DNA of 64,000 nt, taken from Syncephalis fuscata (lineage: Eukaryota > Zoopagomycota > Zoopagomycetes > Zoopagales > Piptocephalidaceae). The stretch lies in the NCBI GenBank assembly GCA_025786725.1, contig JAHLTZ010000009.1, positions 372,001 to 436,000 of the forward strand. The letters run 5' to 3'. Under the pieces are notes generated by a model. That model ran no database searches. It was not told the origin of the DNA and was given only the letters and a program-made list of their open reading frames with translations. The position numbers were made by a program, and so were the translations under genes. This document shows positions 49,095 to 60,635 of the stretch, piece by piece. Position 1 is the first letter of the stretch. The number at the start of each line of letters is the position of its first letter.

Positions 49095-50112
49095 ATGAGT
49101 AGCTTAACGGCAAATACAACCACTTGGCCCGGTATCCGACTGGATCCATTTGGCGAAATGTATATCTATGACTTTGTCAGTGGAAAGCCAGAAAACTATA
49201 AGCTATCTAGAGAAACCGTCCAAGCTCGACTGACGGGTATACAACTGCAAGTTGCATGTCATGCCGCTATATCTGTTTTGTTTATTCGCAATTTATTTGT
49301 GGTAATCAAAACGCTTAGAGTTCGATTCAATGACCTGCCAGGATGGTGTTGTTTACTTGTAACATTATCAGGAATCGTATTGCTCGTGTTCAATATTCTT
49401 CTAGCTACAGTTTATTCAGTAAGCTGCAGACCACTGGTCTGGTCTATAATCTGCGCTATTGGTTTTTCAAATGTTCTCAATACGATAATTCTATTGCATA
49501 AGGCATATCTGGCCATGCTTCGTCCGTATTGGGTGATCGTCAGCGGTGTTATTTTCATAATGTTACAGTTCGGTTTTGTAATTATTGCTATAGGTTTTAG
49601 TCCAATGACTATAAAAGAATATGGTGGTTGTGTATTTAACTATACAGATGCTCAATCATATTCCTGGCTTGCAACGGTATTGCCTGTTAATGCATTTTTT
49701 TCGGCTATATTCAGCTATGTTGTTTACAAGCAATACAAGACTTTCGGCTTAGATGCGTGGAGGCGCCTAGCTGGGGATGGGATCCAAACAATGTGTCTAG
49801 TGATATTATGTAATATAGTGTGTGGTGTGTTGCTTATATGTCGAGCTTTTGGAGAATTTTCAGATCTTTTCTTTATCATTGACTGGTAAGTTAAATGTTT
49901 GTCGTAATAATATAAACTAATATTTATACAGGATTACTACATCCACGATCTTGACCAATCATTGTGAAAATATGTCAAAAGCAATTGGCTCGCTTGTCAA
50001 AACAAACGATATGTCCAGAAATTGCAACACAACACGAGCGGATATGAAGGAAACTATAACAACTTATCATGGTCATATTCGTGGTGCTAACAATCTGACA
50101 TCATTGTTTTAA
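49095..50112 (+). CDS. 7TM family protein, copy N
   Basis: Exons 49095-49885 and 49932-50112, 323 residues. I chose ATG 49095 (MSSLTANTTTWPGIRLDPFG, NTT sequon) because the frame upstream has no ATG and siblings start at this distance. Motifs: PGWCCLLVTLSG, SCRPLVW, LLHKAYLAMLRPYW, GGCVFNY, LPVNAFFSAIFSYVVYKQY, FGLDAWRRLAGDGIQTMCLV and FFIIDW. It pairs with copy E (RLDP N-terminus, CRP). The tail ADMKETITTYHGHIRGAN ends NLTSLF. It closes the second block. Confidence 0.85.
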
Positions 50113-50972
50113 GCAATTAAATTGGGTTTGATATTTTATTATGCATTTATTCATATAAATGGCGTTATTTGACTATTCTAATGTATTTAAGATATTATTC
50201 TGTAGTAAAATTATTAGATGGCTGTAAAATAAAGCCATCAATGTTTTTGATACACGCTTGAATACAATATGGTTGAGTAAACTTGGATATTTATTGAATT
50301 ATAATTGTTAGTTTATTTAATAGTGTATTACATTAATTTGTATATCTACTGAAAATTGTTATAATATACTATTGAGTATTAACAGTATAGCTTACATCGT
50401 GATATATAGTGAATTAACTATAAAATATCATCATAATGAGATGTGTAACTCCATTTAAGCATAACTGAATACACGATATTACTAGTTGAATTCTATTGAA
50501 ACATATTTTTATTAATTTCTACAATGTTTATACTAATTAAATGTATTTATTAATCATTAGATGAATGTAATATCTGCCTATGCGCCAATACATGTTATAT
50601 ACAATGCTTCTTTCTATTGTCTATATTTAACTAACGATATCTGCATTTTAACTAATTATAGCTATATTGCTAGCATCACTGGTAAGTATTTAAAAAAAAC
50701 AACTGCTCATGCATATGCTTTGTTGCAAATATTACTACTAGCATATTGATATAACATGTTGATAATATGTTGTGTAGTAATGAATTATTAACAGTGCGAT
50801 GATGGATAATTGGGGGGGGGGATGAGAAACACAACAATTCAGTGAATATATTTGATGACAGTTTATAGTCAGACTTGGAGATTGGCTGCCGGCTGGAAGC
50901 TGGCTGGCCTCCTCCTCTTTCCACACAGGCTGATCAGACACTGAACGTCGCCAGCAGCATATACTGTTAATC
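50113..50972. other. Intergenic before RPS17
   Basis: Very AT-rich with a run of nine G at 50814-50822. Short frames here are not credible. The last 100 bp is the ribosomal protein promoter. Confidence 0.45.
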
Positions 50973-52068
50973 ATGGTGAGTAGCTGTTGTCTAGAAGTAC
51001 CTATAGATGATAGGCACCAGTATAGCTATGCTGGATAAATATATCGATGGATGGATGGATGGATGGCTGTATGAATATAGGAATAACAGTAAGAATGCGA
51101 GAGCACCTTCAACATATCATATACATACATCGACACAAAATAGCTTTGCTATTCGCGTAGACTTGGATACTAAAGTTATTACAGATAAAAAGTTACATAG
51201 CTAGATTGTAGAATGGATGGATGGATGGATGGATGCGTGAATAGATGGATAGCTTAAAGAACAGATTTATACTAGAGGTGGTATAGCCAGTTCTGGAATA
51301 TACACTGCTGTGTATTGATAGAGCGGGCTATCTACAGCTATAATTAATAAGCGGATACGTGTCTTTGTAGCTTGTTGTTTTTATCGAATAGCGTAGCTGC
51401 AATGAATCTAAATAATGACATGAATTCATATTACTTGGCGCGACTTTTGGGAATTGCAAGGAATTTGCAATGCTTGTTCAATTTATTAATAGTAGCTGAC
51501 GTGCAACGTTGTTGAATAGGGTCGCGTGCGCACTAAGACCGTAAAGAAGGCCTCCAAGGTCGTTATTGAGAAATACTACCCACGTTTGACCTTGGATTTC
51601 CAGGTCAACAAGCGTATCTGCGATGAGGTAGCTGTCATCTCCACCAAGCGTCTTCGCAACAAGATTGCCGGTTTCACCACTCATTTGATGCGCCGTATCC
51701 AGCGTGGTCCAGTGCGCGGTATCTCCTTCAAGCTTCAGGAAGAGGAGCGTGAACGCAAGGACAACTACGTGCCAGACGTGTCGGCTCTCGACACCACTGT
51801 CATTGAGATTGATCCAGATACCAAGGTAGGTAGCGGATTAAATGGCATTACTATGCATTATAGTGGCCAAATAATATAAAATACGTATTTTGCATCAACC
51901 AACTAATCGCACACACATTTGTGATAAAAATAGGATCTTCTCAAATCCCTCAACTTTGACAAATTGCCCAACATCCACGTTACGGCTCCAATTGTCCACC
52001 CCAACTCTGGCAAGGGCCCACGCGCTGCATTCCGTGCTGACCGCCCCGCTCGCGCTCCCCGTGCGTAA
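50973..52068 (+). CDS. RPS17: 40S ribosomal protein S17 (eS17)
   Basis: Exon 1 is the start codon alone (50973-50975). Exon 2 is 51520-51825 and exon 3 51934-52068, 147 residues in all. Features: [76 protein letters not shown]. These are highly conserved in eS17 of the small ribosomal subunit. The C-terminus is about ten residues longer than yeast or human eS17 and ends [10 protein letters not shown]. The first intron, 544 nt, is by far the longest in the window, immediately after the ATG as is common in fungal ribosomal protein genes. It contains GGAT repeats (51047-51066, 51213-51234) and a hairpin discussed in the findings. Confidence 0.95.
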
Positions 52069-52586
52069 TTCTACGTATTTGAAAAGCGTGTACTACGCGG
52101 CAAAGCGGCGTGCCACTTATTTTGTAAGCTCGGCCGTTGCTTTTGTTGTTGTTCCTCTTTTGCATGCTTGGCTGCATTTCCGTGCGCGTGTCTGTGCATC
52201 TTGAACAAGTTGCTGCCGTGACGGAATAAAGCTAACTGCGACCTTTCTGCACGAATACGATATACATTTATATATTGTTATTATTATTATTATTATTGAA
52301 AATGCATAGTAACATGAATAATGGATACTGAACAGCAAATATTAATACTACGGGTGGTTAAATCTTGGATATCTATTACTAACAAACTACTAAAAGCTAT
52401 AAGCATAACTAACAAATCACATTACTATTTATAACAACTATGTCCAAAAAACGATACTTTATTAGATTAATTAGAATTTAATATGGCAATTATGAAATGA
52501 TTATTGAATAATTATTTATTCAACTATTATTAGTCCATAAAGTAAACGTCATCACTAACATACTTTGAGTTGTATCTACGCCAGAA
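52069..52586. other. Intergenic between convergent genes
   Basis: RPS17 3' flank, including an ATT repeat (52277-52296), and an AT-rich spacer to the prenylcysteine oxidase stop codon. Confidence 0.45.
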
Positions 52587-54317
52587 CTATGCGGTTGCAG
52601 TCTTCATCATGTTAAACCATTGATGAACCTTAAAAGCAATATTTTTTGCTGAAATAGTTTCTGTCTCCATTGTGGAAACAAATGGCTCCATTGCATTAAC
52701 GTACCATGCTGCCGCAGCAATGGCCGTTTGTCCACGTTCGTTCCAGTCGTAGCTGGCGGGTATCATTAATGGATAGGATAGCCATTGTTGGCGATGAACA
52801 GTTCTGGAATCAAATTCAACGAATAAACGAGCAAGCTCGCTATCTGAAAGTTGCTCATCCGAAAAGTGCTTAGTAAGCGTTCGTCCATTTGCTGGTGAAT
52901 CAACATAAGTGATTGCACTTTGCGATAGAAGCAATGGCGACGAGCTGACCCAAAGCGTTGTTGGCATCTTTGCCGGTGATGGTTTAAGGTAGCGTGGGTT
53001 CAGTTTGCCTGTCGTCAATGTGACGCTCAAACTTTTATATCCAATGTCTGGCAAATCTGCAAATGTGTTTGCTTTGGTCGCAACATCCATTTGGAAGAAT
53101 GGTGCGGCCAAGATGATAGCATCGTATTCTCTATAGGCTCCACCTTGCGTGGTCACTCCCCAGATCGGACGACAAGACTTAAGTGACTGTGCAAGACGTG
53201 ATGGATCGGCTTCAGGCCTCATTGAATAGCTCATAGCATTGCTATACTCAGAATTGTTGCAGCGGCCAAAACGGCGTCGTTCGATTTGATTGACCGGCGT
53301 GCTAAGGAAAATACGAGCCTTTGACGCGTCAACTAAAGTTTTAACAAGCTTTTGGTTTCCGCCTTTAATGTCGTAAACTTTGTCGATAATTGGAATGCAG
53401 GAAATAAATCCAGCCACGGCGTGAATACTACGTGCATCCAGACCATAATTATTACGGGTTAGTGCCGAGATTAACTCATCGACGAAAAGGGAAGGCATGC
53501 CAAGCTGACCGGTAAGATGATCGTAGAAAGTTGTCAAAGCAAGGTCTTTCATACCAAGTTTTTCGACAACATCTGCTACATTCGACCATTGGCCATGGTG
53601 ATTGTAAATAGTGTTGAACTGCTTAAGGAATGCAGCGACAGCAGGGTAGAAACGCTCGGTCAACGTTGCAATGCCGCCGTAGCGTGTAGCAATTTCTGGG
53701 TGCTTCATCCATGTTTTTGGATCCCATATAGATCCATCATCAATAGCGTATGCCAATGTCTGTCCATTCCAAAGTCCATCGACAGACGACATGCGAAGAT
53801 CGACGAGCGGATGAGAATTTCTTTCAAGGCCGAGTGCTGTTGATAGACTCATTAAGTTGTAGTTGGCTCCAACAAAAAGCGATGCGCCCAAATCAACACC
53901 AGTTTGATTAGGTATACTGTCACCATCGTTATCCTCGGGATCGCCATTGTAGAATAGACGTGAAGTGACACGACCACCTGGCTCGTTGTTCTTTTCGTAG
54001 ATGTCGACGGCAATCGGTCCGGCCGAGGTACCATTTTGTAAACTTAATAACTGGGGATTGTTTAGGTAATAGGCGGCCGATGATCCAGCAATGCCAGCAC
54101 CGATAATAGCGACACGAATAGGTCCCGATTTTCCAGCAGCAGCGGCAGCATCGGTGTCTTTAGCATCAGCATCGATACTCCAAGATGGTCGGGACAACTT
54201 ATCACACCGGTAAAGGTTATTTGATGCGGCCAAAATGCCATCGGTGTTTAGAATCGATGCAATGAATAGCGCCGAAGCAAATAAAAGCACCGAAGAGGTG
54301 CGTGTCGTAGCGTGCAT
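52587..54317 (-). CDS. PCYOX1: Prenylcysteine oxidase-like flavoprotein
   Basis: Intronless, 576 residues. The N-terminus MHATTRTSSVLLFASALFIA is a signal peptide, so the enzyme is lumenal, vacuolar or secreted. A Rossmann FAD-binding motif VAIIGAGIAGSSAAYYL lies at about residues 68-84, and DIYEKNNEPGGRVTS gives the acidic FAD-ribose residue and GGR motif. Family-specific parts are TGVDLGASLFVGANYNL, LGMPSLFVDELISALTRNNYG, IKGGNQKLVKTLV and the C-terminal WYVNAMEPFVSTMETETISAKNIA. Prenylcysteine oxidases free Cys from S-farnesyl- or geranylgeranyl-cysteine during turnover of prenylated proteins. The family is best known from animals and plants. About 15 residues (GKSGPIR and upstream Ala run) are low-complexity. 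Confidence 0.92.
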   Translation of the reverse strand: MHATTRTSSVLLFASALFIASILNTDGILAASNNLYRCDKLSRPSWSIDADAKDTDAAAAAGKSGPIRVAIIGAGIAGSSAAYYLNNPQLLSLQNGTSAGPIAVDIYEKNNEPGGRVTSRLFYNGDPEDNDGDSIPNQTGVDLGASLFVGANYNLMSLSTALGLERNSHPLVDLRMSSVDGLWNGQTLAYAIDDGSIWDPKTWMKHPEIATRYGGIATLTERFYPAVAAFLKQFNTIYNHHGQWSNVADVVEKLGMKDLALTTFYDHLTGQLGMPSLFVDELISALTRNNYGLDARSIHAVAGFISCIPIIDKVYDIKGGNQKLVKTLVDASKARIFLSTPVNQIERRRFGRCNNSEYSNAMSYSMRPEADPSRLAQSLKSCRPIWGVTTQGGAYREYDAIILAAPFFQMDVATKANTFADLPDIGYKSLSVTLTTGKLNPRYLKPSPAKMPTTLWVSSSPLLLSQSAITYVDSPANGRTLTKHFSDEQLSDSELARLFVEFDSRTVHRQQWLSYPLMIPASYDWNERGQTAIAAAAWYVNAMEPFVSTMETETISAKNIAFKVHQWFNMMKTATA

Positions 54318-55282
54318 AATGGATATCGTTAAATTAAATGATTCGAATTGCTGTAAAGCGTATTACTATAGTTATGATGAATAAGATAATGGTGTTTGCG
54401 TTTTAATTTGGGGACTACAACAGAAGGTAAAGAAGGGAGACGTCAAGGACTATTGTATACGTCGCCTGTCATTTATTGCTCTATTCATTGGCCAACTAGC
54501 CTTTTCTGCTTCAATAAAAAAATAGGCGACAAACAAGTTTAACAAGAAAGCATTTAGATTTTGATTATGCTGTACAACAAATGGCGTTTCATCTTAATAA
54601 GCAATAGAATATCTCACTTGTGTTTTTTAGTCGATTTTTTTAGGCCTGGCTATTCTTTTTGGTAATTAATTATTTTGAATAGATCTTGAAACAATTAATT
54701 ATTTTGTACACACAAAAACAGATTAATTCTGTGCTTTTGCCTTTAGTGGATGCTAATACAACAGTCCTCGGAAAAGACAATAGGCGGTAGAACAAAGAGT
54801 AAAAGGGACCCACGTGTGTCTATAAATGCGATATATTTACAAATAGAATAGCAATTGTCAACAATGCATTTCTCAGCATAGGCAATCTAAATAGTCCATG
54901 TAGCGGAGTATTAATAGCTATACCGGCATAGTTAGTTATAATTATATTTAATGTTTTCCTCGATTTATTAAACAAATCTAACAATAAAAGCTAAATAAAC
55001 ATAAATAAAACTAAATTGTTTCTCCAGCTGTGGTTTATATTAAAATGATCGTTAGAGCATCAACAGAACAAGGGGCAGAAAGGTTCAGACAATAAAGAGA
55101 GAGAGAGATAGCTAATCGCGCGGTAGTTTTAGTTACACAAAATAATAGTATGGCCTTAGTAGTAGAGCAATCTAAGGACTACGCTGAATAACATTTGCGC
55201 AAATAAGCTAGCTATTTATTATATTAAACATGGAACTAAGTAGTATGAAATACTGATGGTCAGACCATCAATTTATATTGTG
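54318..55282. other. Intergenic
   Basis: Promoter of the prenylcysteine oxidase gene, then AT-rich sequence up to the right foldback repeat. Nothing else recognised. Confidence 0.45.
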
Positions 55283-56069
55283 ATTTGGGTGTCAAATGGC
55301 TATAGTTGCCAATATTCGCGCAATTAAACCAAAATTGTTCAATTAAAAATGGAACTGAGTGGTGAGTGACATTAAAGTTTAAAATACTTTTCATCGTAGA
55401 TTATTCATTTAATACACATATATCCTCTATTTATTTATATCATTTCTATTTTATTCTACACTATTATATATCATTCTATAATATACTAAATACATTCTGT
55501 TCATTATATGTTCCAATATCTTCACTCATTCCACTCACTACACTATACACACTATAGCTTTGACATCATTTTATATATCATTTTATACCCTTTTAATTCT
55601 CGTCTACTCAAAGCTGTTATTATTTCTGTTCTAGCTTTATTATTTGTAAATGTCGACTGATTCCGCTCATTAATCATATATATATATATATGCACTATAG
55701 CTATAGCATAGCTTATCGTCATTCTTTTATTACATATTTGGTATTCTATGTATCAATTTATTGCATAATGACCACCTGCTAGTCAAACTGATGTTTTTAT
55801 TGCTAGTTTGTTATTAATAAATTTCAATTTAATTTGTTTATCACAATCATCAATCTATATGTACTTGAAAACTGTAGCAAATAAAATGTATTTATCATAT
55901 AATAGAATGACATACTATAGTATAGATATAAAATGGAAATGATGTGGCAAATAGAAGATATAGAATGACGAGTATTTAATGCTTCATGTCACTCACCATC
56001 CATCATTATGTTCAATAGAGAAAATGTGTAGTTCAATTGTGCAAATATGCTTAAACTTGACCATTTGAT
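55283..56069 (-). repeat. Foldback-type repeat, right copy (about 790 bp)
   Basis: Reverse-complement counterpart of 35725-36520 with only scattered differences over about 790 bp. Begins ATTTGGGTGTCAAATGGC and ends GACCATTTGAT. Flanks outside the two copies are unrelated, so the repeat was inserted twice or copied, rather than arising from one large duplication. No coding frame. Confidence 0.8.
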
Positions 56070-56342
56070 TCCAAGTAATAATAATCATTAATAAATTGTT
56101 TAATACTAAAGTGATATCTTTAAAATCAATCAACAAATAAGTTATTTACTAAAATAAACTGTCGATACTGCCTCTATATCGGCGCCGATATAATAAGGAG
56201 TGGCATTATCCGTAATACATTAAAAATAAAACATTGTTTTGGTTTAATAAAATAGAATAATCATAATTATAGTCGTAATCATGCTAATACTAATACTAAA
56301 TAATACTAATACTAATAATAACAATAATAATGTCATATTTTG

Positions 56343-58731
56343 TTATTTTTCTAAACGGGAAAGCAAGCGATCGAGTTTATCCTCAAGTTGTTGGCAGTGT
56401 GCTTGAAGTGCATGCATTTGGCCAGTAAGTTGAGTGAGCTGTTCGCACGCATTATCTGCCTCTTCTACATCCTGCAGTGCAGTTTCAGCTACAGTGTCAA
56501 CAAATCGACTAGATGGCAATCGACCGGCTGTCTCATCTGTAGCAACGATCCAATCGTCGTATCCGGAACCCCCAACACCGCCGCCATACACTGAGCCACC
56601 AAATGCCGTCCAACGACGACGCCATACCCGCTCATACATGTAGATGGTCAAAAGAATGGGACAGAATAAAACACGTAGCAAAAATCGATTGGTACGTGCA
56701 TAGTAACGTGGTGATAATATAAACTCCACAGCAATAGCGGCATATGTAATAGATTAAACGGTGGAATAAATGGAAAGAGTGCTTCAGATTTGACGTGTTC
56801 TAGAACACGCACGGTATATCGAAATCGATATTCAATATCTGACCATGGTGAAGACTCGGCGTAGGCATGTACAGATACGGCGAAAAGTATGGATAGACAA
56901 GAGCCAACACAAATGAATAAATAACAAAGCATAAGCCAGCTGCCAAACTGAGGATGATAAATGGCGGCATTGGCAAATCCAAGTTCTGGTGAACCGGTAG
57001 CTGCTCGTAAAAGTGTCCATATAATATCCTGCGGCAAAGCATTGCCATTCGATAGTGCGTAAAAAGCGTGGGTAAATCCAATTAAAATAAATGGCACTGG
57101 CGTTGCTGCAACTAAAACACGTCTAAATAGACGGCGTAAAATGGCAACGCGCCGCCCAGCCCAGCGATATCGATCCAGAACCGCCAGTAATCTGGGCCAA
57201 AGTAGGACGGCATTGCATGCTAAAAGCGTATAGCTGATTGCCGACCATTGTGTTTGTGAATAGAGTAAAACACGAGCACGTATTCCAGCAAATACAAGTA
57301 GATTCAGATGAGTAAGCGTATCAATAGGATTCCATAGATGCTGCACGTAAAAGCGCGGCCCACTCTTGTAGACTTGAATCAATTCATCGAAAATAAAACC
57401 AGCTGCTAATACACCCATGATTGCTTCGTAGACCGTAAAGGTGGGGCTATTCTCGAATAGTACACGTGCATAGATATATATAAATATAAGATATATACAT
57501 ATATGCATTAAATGTTGGTAGCGCGGTACACGTAAGCGAGACACCCGAAATACTTCACGTAGTCCTTGAGGACGACTACGACGCACATTAACGGCTGTTC
57601 GTGCACGGGCAATCGATGCGTAGTTGCCTGTGCCAGGAATTGCATTATCATCGTCAATAAGATTGGCATAAAAGACGACATCACCGCGCCAAATACGATC
57701 CACAATGCGTTGAACAGCTGGACTAGCACAGAATCGTCGTGCATCGCATTTAATTGCTATTTCAAGAGCTGAGGCGTGATTCTCGTCGTCATGTCTTTCG
57801 ATATCACATGAGGTACTACTATGATCAAGCGATTCATTCATATGACCGTAGTCATAGAGACGTTCTTCGTTAAGTTCCGACCGTTTATAGGCTGACGTAT
57901 CATTCGCACGTGAATAATCTGGCGTATTTGGTACAGATCTTGATACAGTTGTCGATTCCGAACTTGATATTGGCCGTTTTTCGCTTGATACTTGGATATT
58001 CGGCGTTCCAGATTGATAAATTATCTGAAATGAATTATCAGTATTACCGGGTGTCACTTCACTCCAATTAGCAGCTGGATTTACTGTCACAGTCGGATAT
58101 CGTTGTTCCACCGCTCCATAAAAACTACTATGACGACGTAGCTGTGGTGGTGGTGATACCGCTGCATTGGTCGATAAAGAACCTGGATTGTTAAGCAGCG
58201 GTGCGTGTATACCAAGGCCATTGCCGACATTACTGCCACCATTAGCACCACTTACTGGTCTTGATAACGATCTGTTATGCCGAATACCTGTATTCTGTCG
58301 ACGAGTTCCCTGACGTGGCGAAAAATCAAAGGTTAAAACGTCACGAGATCAGTTAGACTGCGTCGATGTGCATCGACTGCTACTTTGGCTAGCCATTCAC
58401 ACAGATCAGCACGCATACTTAATACACCGGCCGAGGCAGGGTCACGCGCCGCTTCACGCTGATAGTTAAGACGGTTAATGAGACAAGCGTAGGCAAGCGC
58501 TTTGTTGCGCAGATCGCTGCGTAATGCACGTAGTGCTGGACGTAGTAGCGTCCGTTGGCCATCAGGACCATATAAAGTTTGGTCACTATCCGCGCCCGCT
58601 GCCGTCGTTGCTGACGCCGTTGTTATCCGTTCCGTGTGGACGACATGCGAGACTATAGAGCGCACTCGCTGTATAAGTGGAGGAATCGGGATGGCAGCCA
58701 GATCAGCATCAAGTAGCCAGCCAGTTGCCAT
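56343..58731 (-). CDS. YVC1: YVC1/TRPY-type vacuolar TRP cation channel (frameshift in assembly)
   Basis: Exon 1 58731-58345, a 35-nt intron (58344-58310, GTGACG...CGTCAG), then exon 2 from 58309. YVC1 releases Ca2+ and other cations from the vacuole on stretch or osmotic shock. Family features: PLIQRVRSIVSHVVHTERIT, NKALAYACLINRLNYQREA and LSMRADLCEWLA at the N-terminus; then RIWRGDVVFYANLIDDD, membrane segments from HICIYLIFIYIYARVLFEN on, LWNPIDTLTHLNLLVF, and a pore-region GSPELGF. ALFPFIPPFNL is followed by a one-base frame change near 56745-56757; the next frame continues the family sequence (EFILSPRYYARTNRFLLRVL) to an acidic, coiled-coil end (LEDKLDRLLSRLEK). About 190 residues between exon 1 and the channel core are disordered. 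Confidence 0.8.
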
Positions 58732-59433
58732 AATTTACAAATACTCTATATATCCAAATACAAAATAGATCGTCTAAACACACAAAAATACCAACTTTTA
58801 ATATCAACACTGAAAGTATAAGTAGCTAGACTGATGAAGAATAAGCGTAATTGTTTTACTCAATTTAAAGATGACTAGAAACAAAATACAAAGGATAATG
58901 GAAGACGTCACATTGGTGAATGTAAGAGTTTTTTCTTTTATCGTCAGTTGTATTCAAATTCCGTGCACGCAAATATGTGATCACATTATCGCTAGTTGAG
59001 ATGAATAGATAATGTAGCCAAACATTATTTAAATAAAGCAATATTGGTTGAATTAAATACAATTTATTTGCATATCTAAACTATTTATTTAAGAAAAGAA
59101 GGCTAAAGCCGCGTCTTTAACGGTGATTAAATTGGTCTGAGATGGCCTAACAAACTCAGTTGACCGGCCATTTCCACTCCAGATTGATTAGGCAATAACA
59201 AAAGGATTTTTGTAAATAAAATATTCCTATAGATATGATAAAGTAGCATATGGCTTATAATACACAAAAGCCATAATCAATATTTAATTATTATGTATTT
59301 ATTTATTTATTACGTCTACTTTTACGTACAGATATTGGATACATTACATTAATTAATCTATATAATCACGTGTAAAATCTAGTGTAAACAGTTTTTATTT
59401 GTGTTATTGGCCATTTAATAAACTAATTTGTAA
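58732..59433. other. Intergenic
   Basis: Promoter of the TRP channel gene and 3' flank of the SOD-like gene. AT-rich with ATTT repeats at about 59296-59313. Nothing else recognised. Confidence 0.45.
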
Positions 59434-60635
59434 CTAATAAAAAATCATTAGTGCCAATAGTCCGGCTAAATAAGCAATAACGCGAGCGGTAGACGAGGAA
59501 AGTGCTGAACTATCATTGCTTTCCACGCTAGAAATGATAGCTTGACCATTTTCATCCATACTGTAAATGTTGGCACAAGTCATCATAGTCCGATTTGGCC
59601 AGTGTAAAGCAACGGATCGTCCTAAAACACCGGGTGCACCGATAATCGTTAATGTTGGATCATACCAACGTACAGGCAATGCGGCGCCTTCTAGACTAGC
59701 AGGATCAGCACGTATTAAACCCCATTTACCTAAATACAGTAATGAGTATATTAATAAATAATTTACCATTTCTACCTACCACTAAGATTACCCGATTCAC
59801 ATTTCCGTATGGGTGCATTTAAGCGGCACTGGCAATTATCTTCGTGTTTATCGTCAAACATTGGCGCTGAACTTGCATAACAGCCGGTTGCATCGACTTT
59901 TTCGTAATTAAGATGGGCACCTGTACTACCGCAATCACCGTCATCAGCAATAGGATTTTCATGCACATGAATTGCATAGCCATCGTCGGCTTTTTGTTCA
60001 CGAAGTCCCGAGTTAATGTCGACATCAATCATAAGCCCAAATAGAAAATTATCAGCAGAGCTGATTTGCGTTGTGTTTAGTGCATTTGATGAATTGCGGG
60101 CATTGGATGGTATTTCATTAGATATGGGTGAAAATTTGTTCTGCACGCGAATCTTATCGGGATGTAAAACAATACCAGCCATATTTATCATTCGAAATGT
60201 TACTACCGCTTCAATACCATCTTTTCTAATAACAGCAATAGCTGCTGTAGGTATTGAGTTGTCTGGATTGCTTGATTTACTAGGCATTGGTGTTGTAGCT
60301 GTTGGTGTTGGTGTTTTTGAGCTTTTTGGTAGGCTGGGGCTCGTTGTTGGCATAGACGGCCTAGAAACAGTGACATCATCTGGCTGAACCAATTGCCGAG
60401 GTAACAAGTAATTATGCTGTTGCTGTTGGCCACTAAAACGACTACTAATAATCATAGGTGGTGCGGCGGCATGGCTATAAGGCAATAATGCAAGCAAGCT
60501 CAATAGGCCCAATAGTATGTACAAGGAAGTAACGCCAAATAAACATCGAATATAACGGGAAAAGCAATGATAGTAAGAAAGGGAACCGTGTCCAGCACAG
60601 CTCATAGTGGTAGGCCGACAATATAGAAGTAACAT
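59434..60635 (-). CDS. GPI-anchored Cu-only superoxide dismutase-like protein
   Basis: Two exons split in the codon for the Gly of NLSGKWG (exon 1 60635 to about 59782; exon 2 ends 59434). The start may instead be MSCAG at 60602. A hydrophobic signal segment (LYILLGLLSLLALLPYSHAA) is followed by a Pro/Ser/Thr-rich linker and a SOD domain: AIHVHENPIADDGDCGSTGAHLNY, CESGNLSGKWGLIRA, and SVALHWPNRTMMTCANI. The four Cu ligands of Cu/Zn SOD have counterparts (two His in HVH, His in GAH, His in LHW). The Zn-site His/Asp residues around HxGDxG are replaced (ESGN), as in secreted fungal Cu-only SODs such as Candida SOD5. The C-terminus SSALSSSTARVIAYLAGLLA...LMIFY is a GPI-attachment signal. Likely wall-surface detoxification of extracellular superoxide. 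Confidence 0.8.

Noticed and set aside
58310-58344. Treating 58333-58731 as a separate short gene from the TRP channel
   Set aside because: Removing a 35-nt GT-AG intron joins it in frame, and its content is the YVC1 N-terminal domain.
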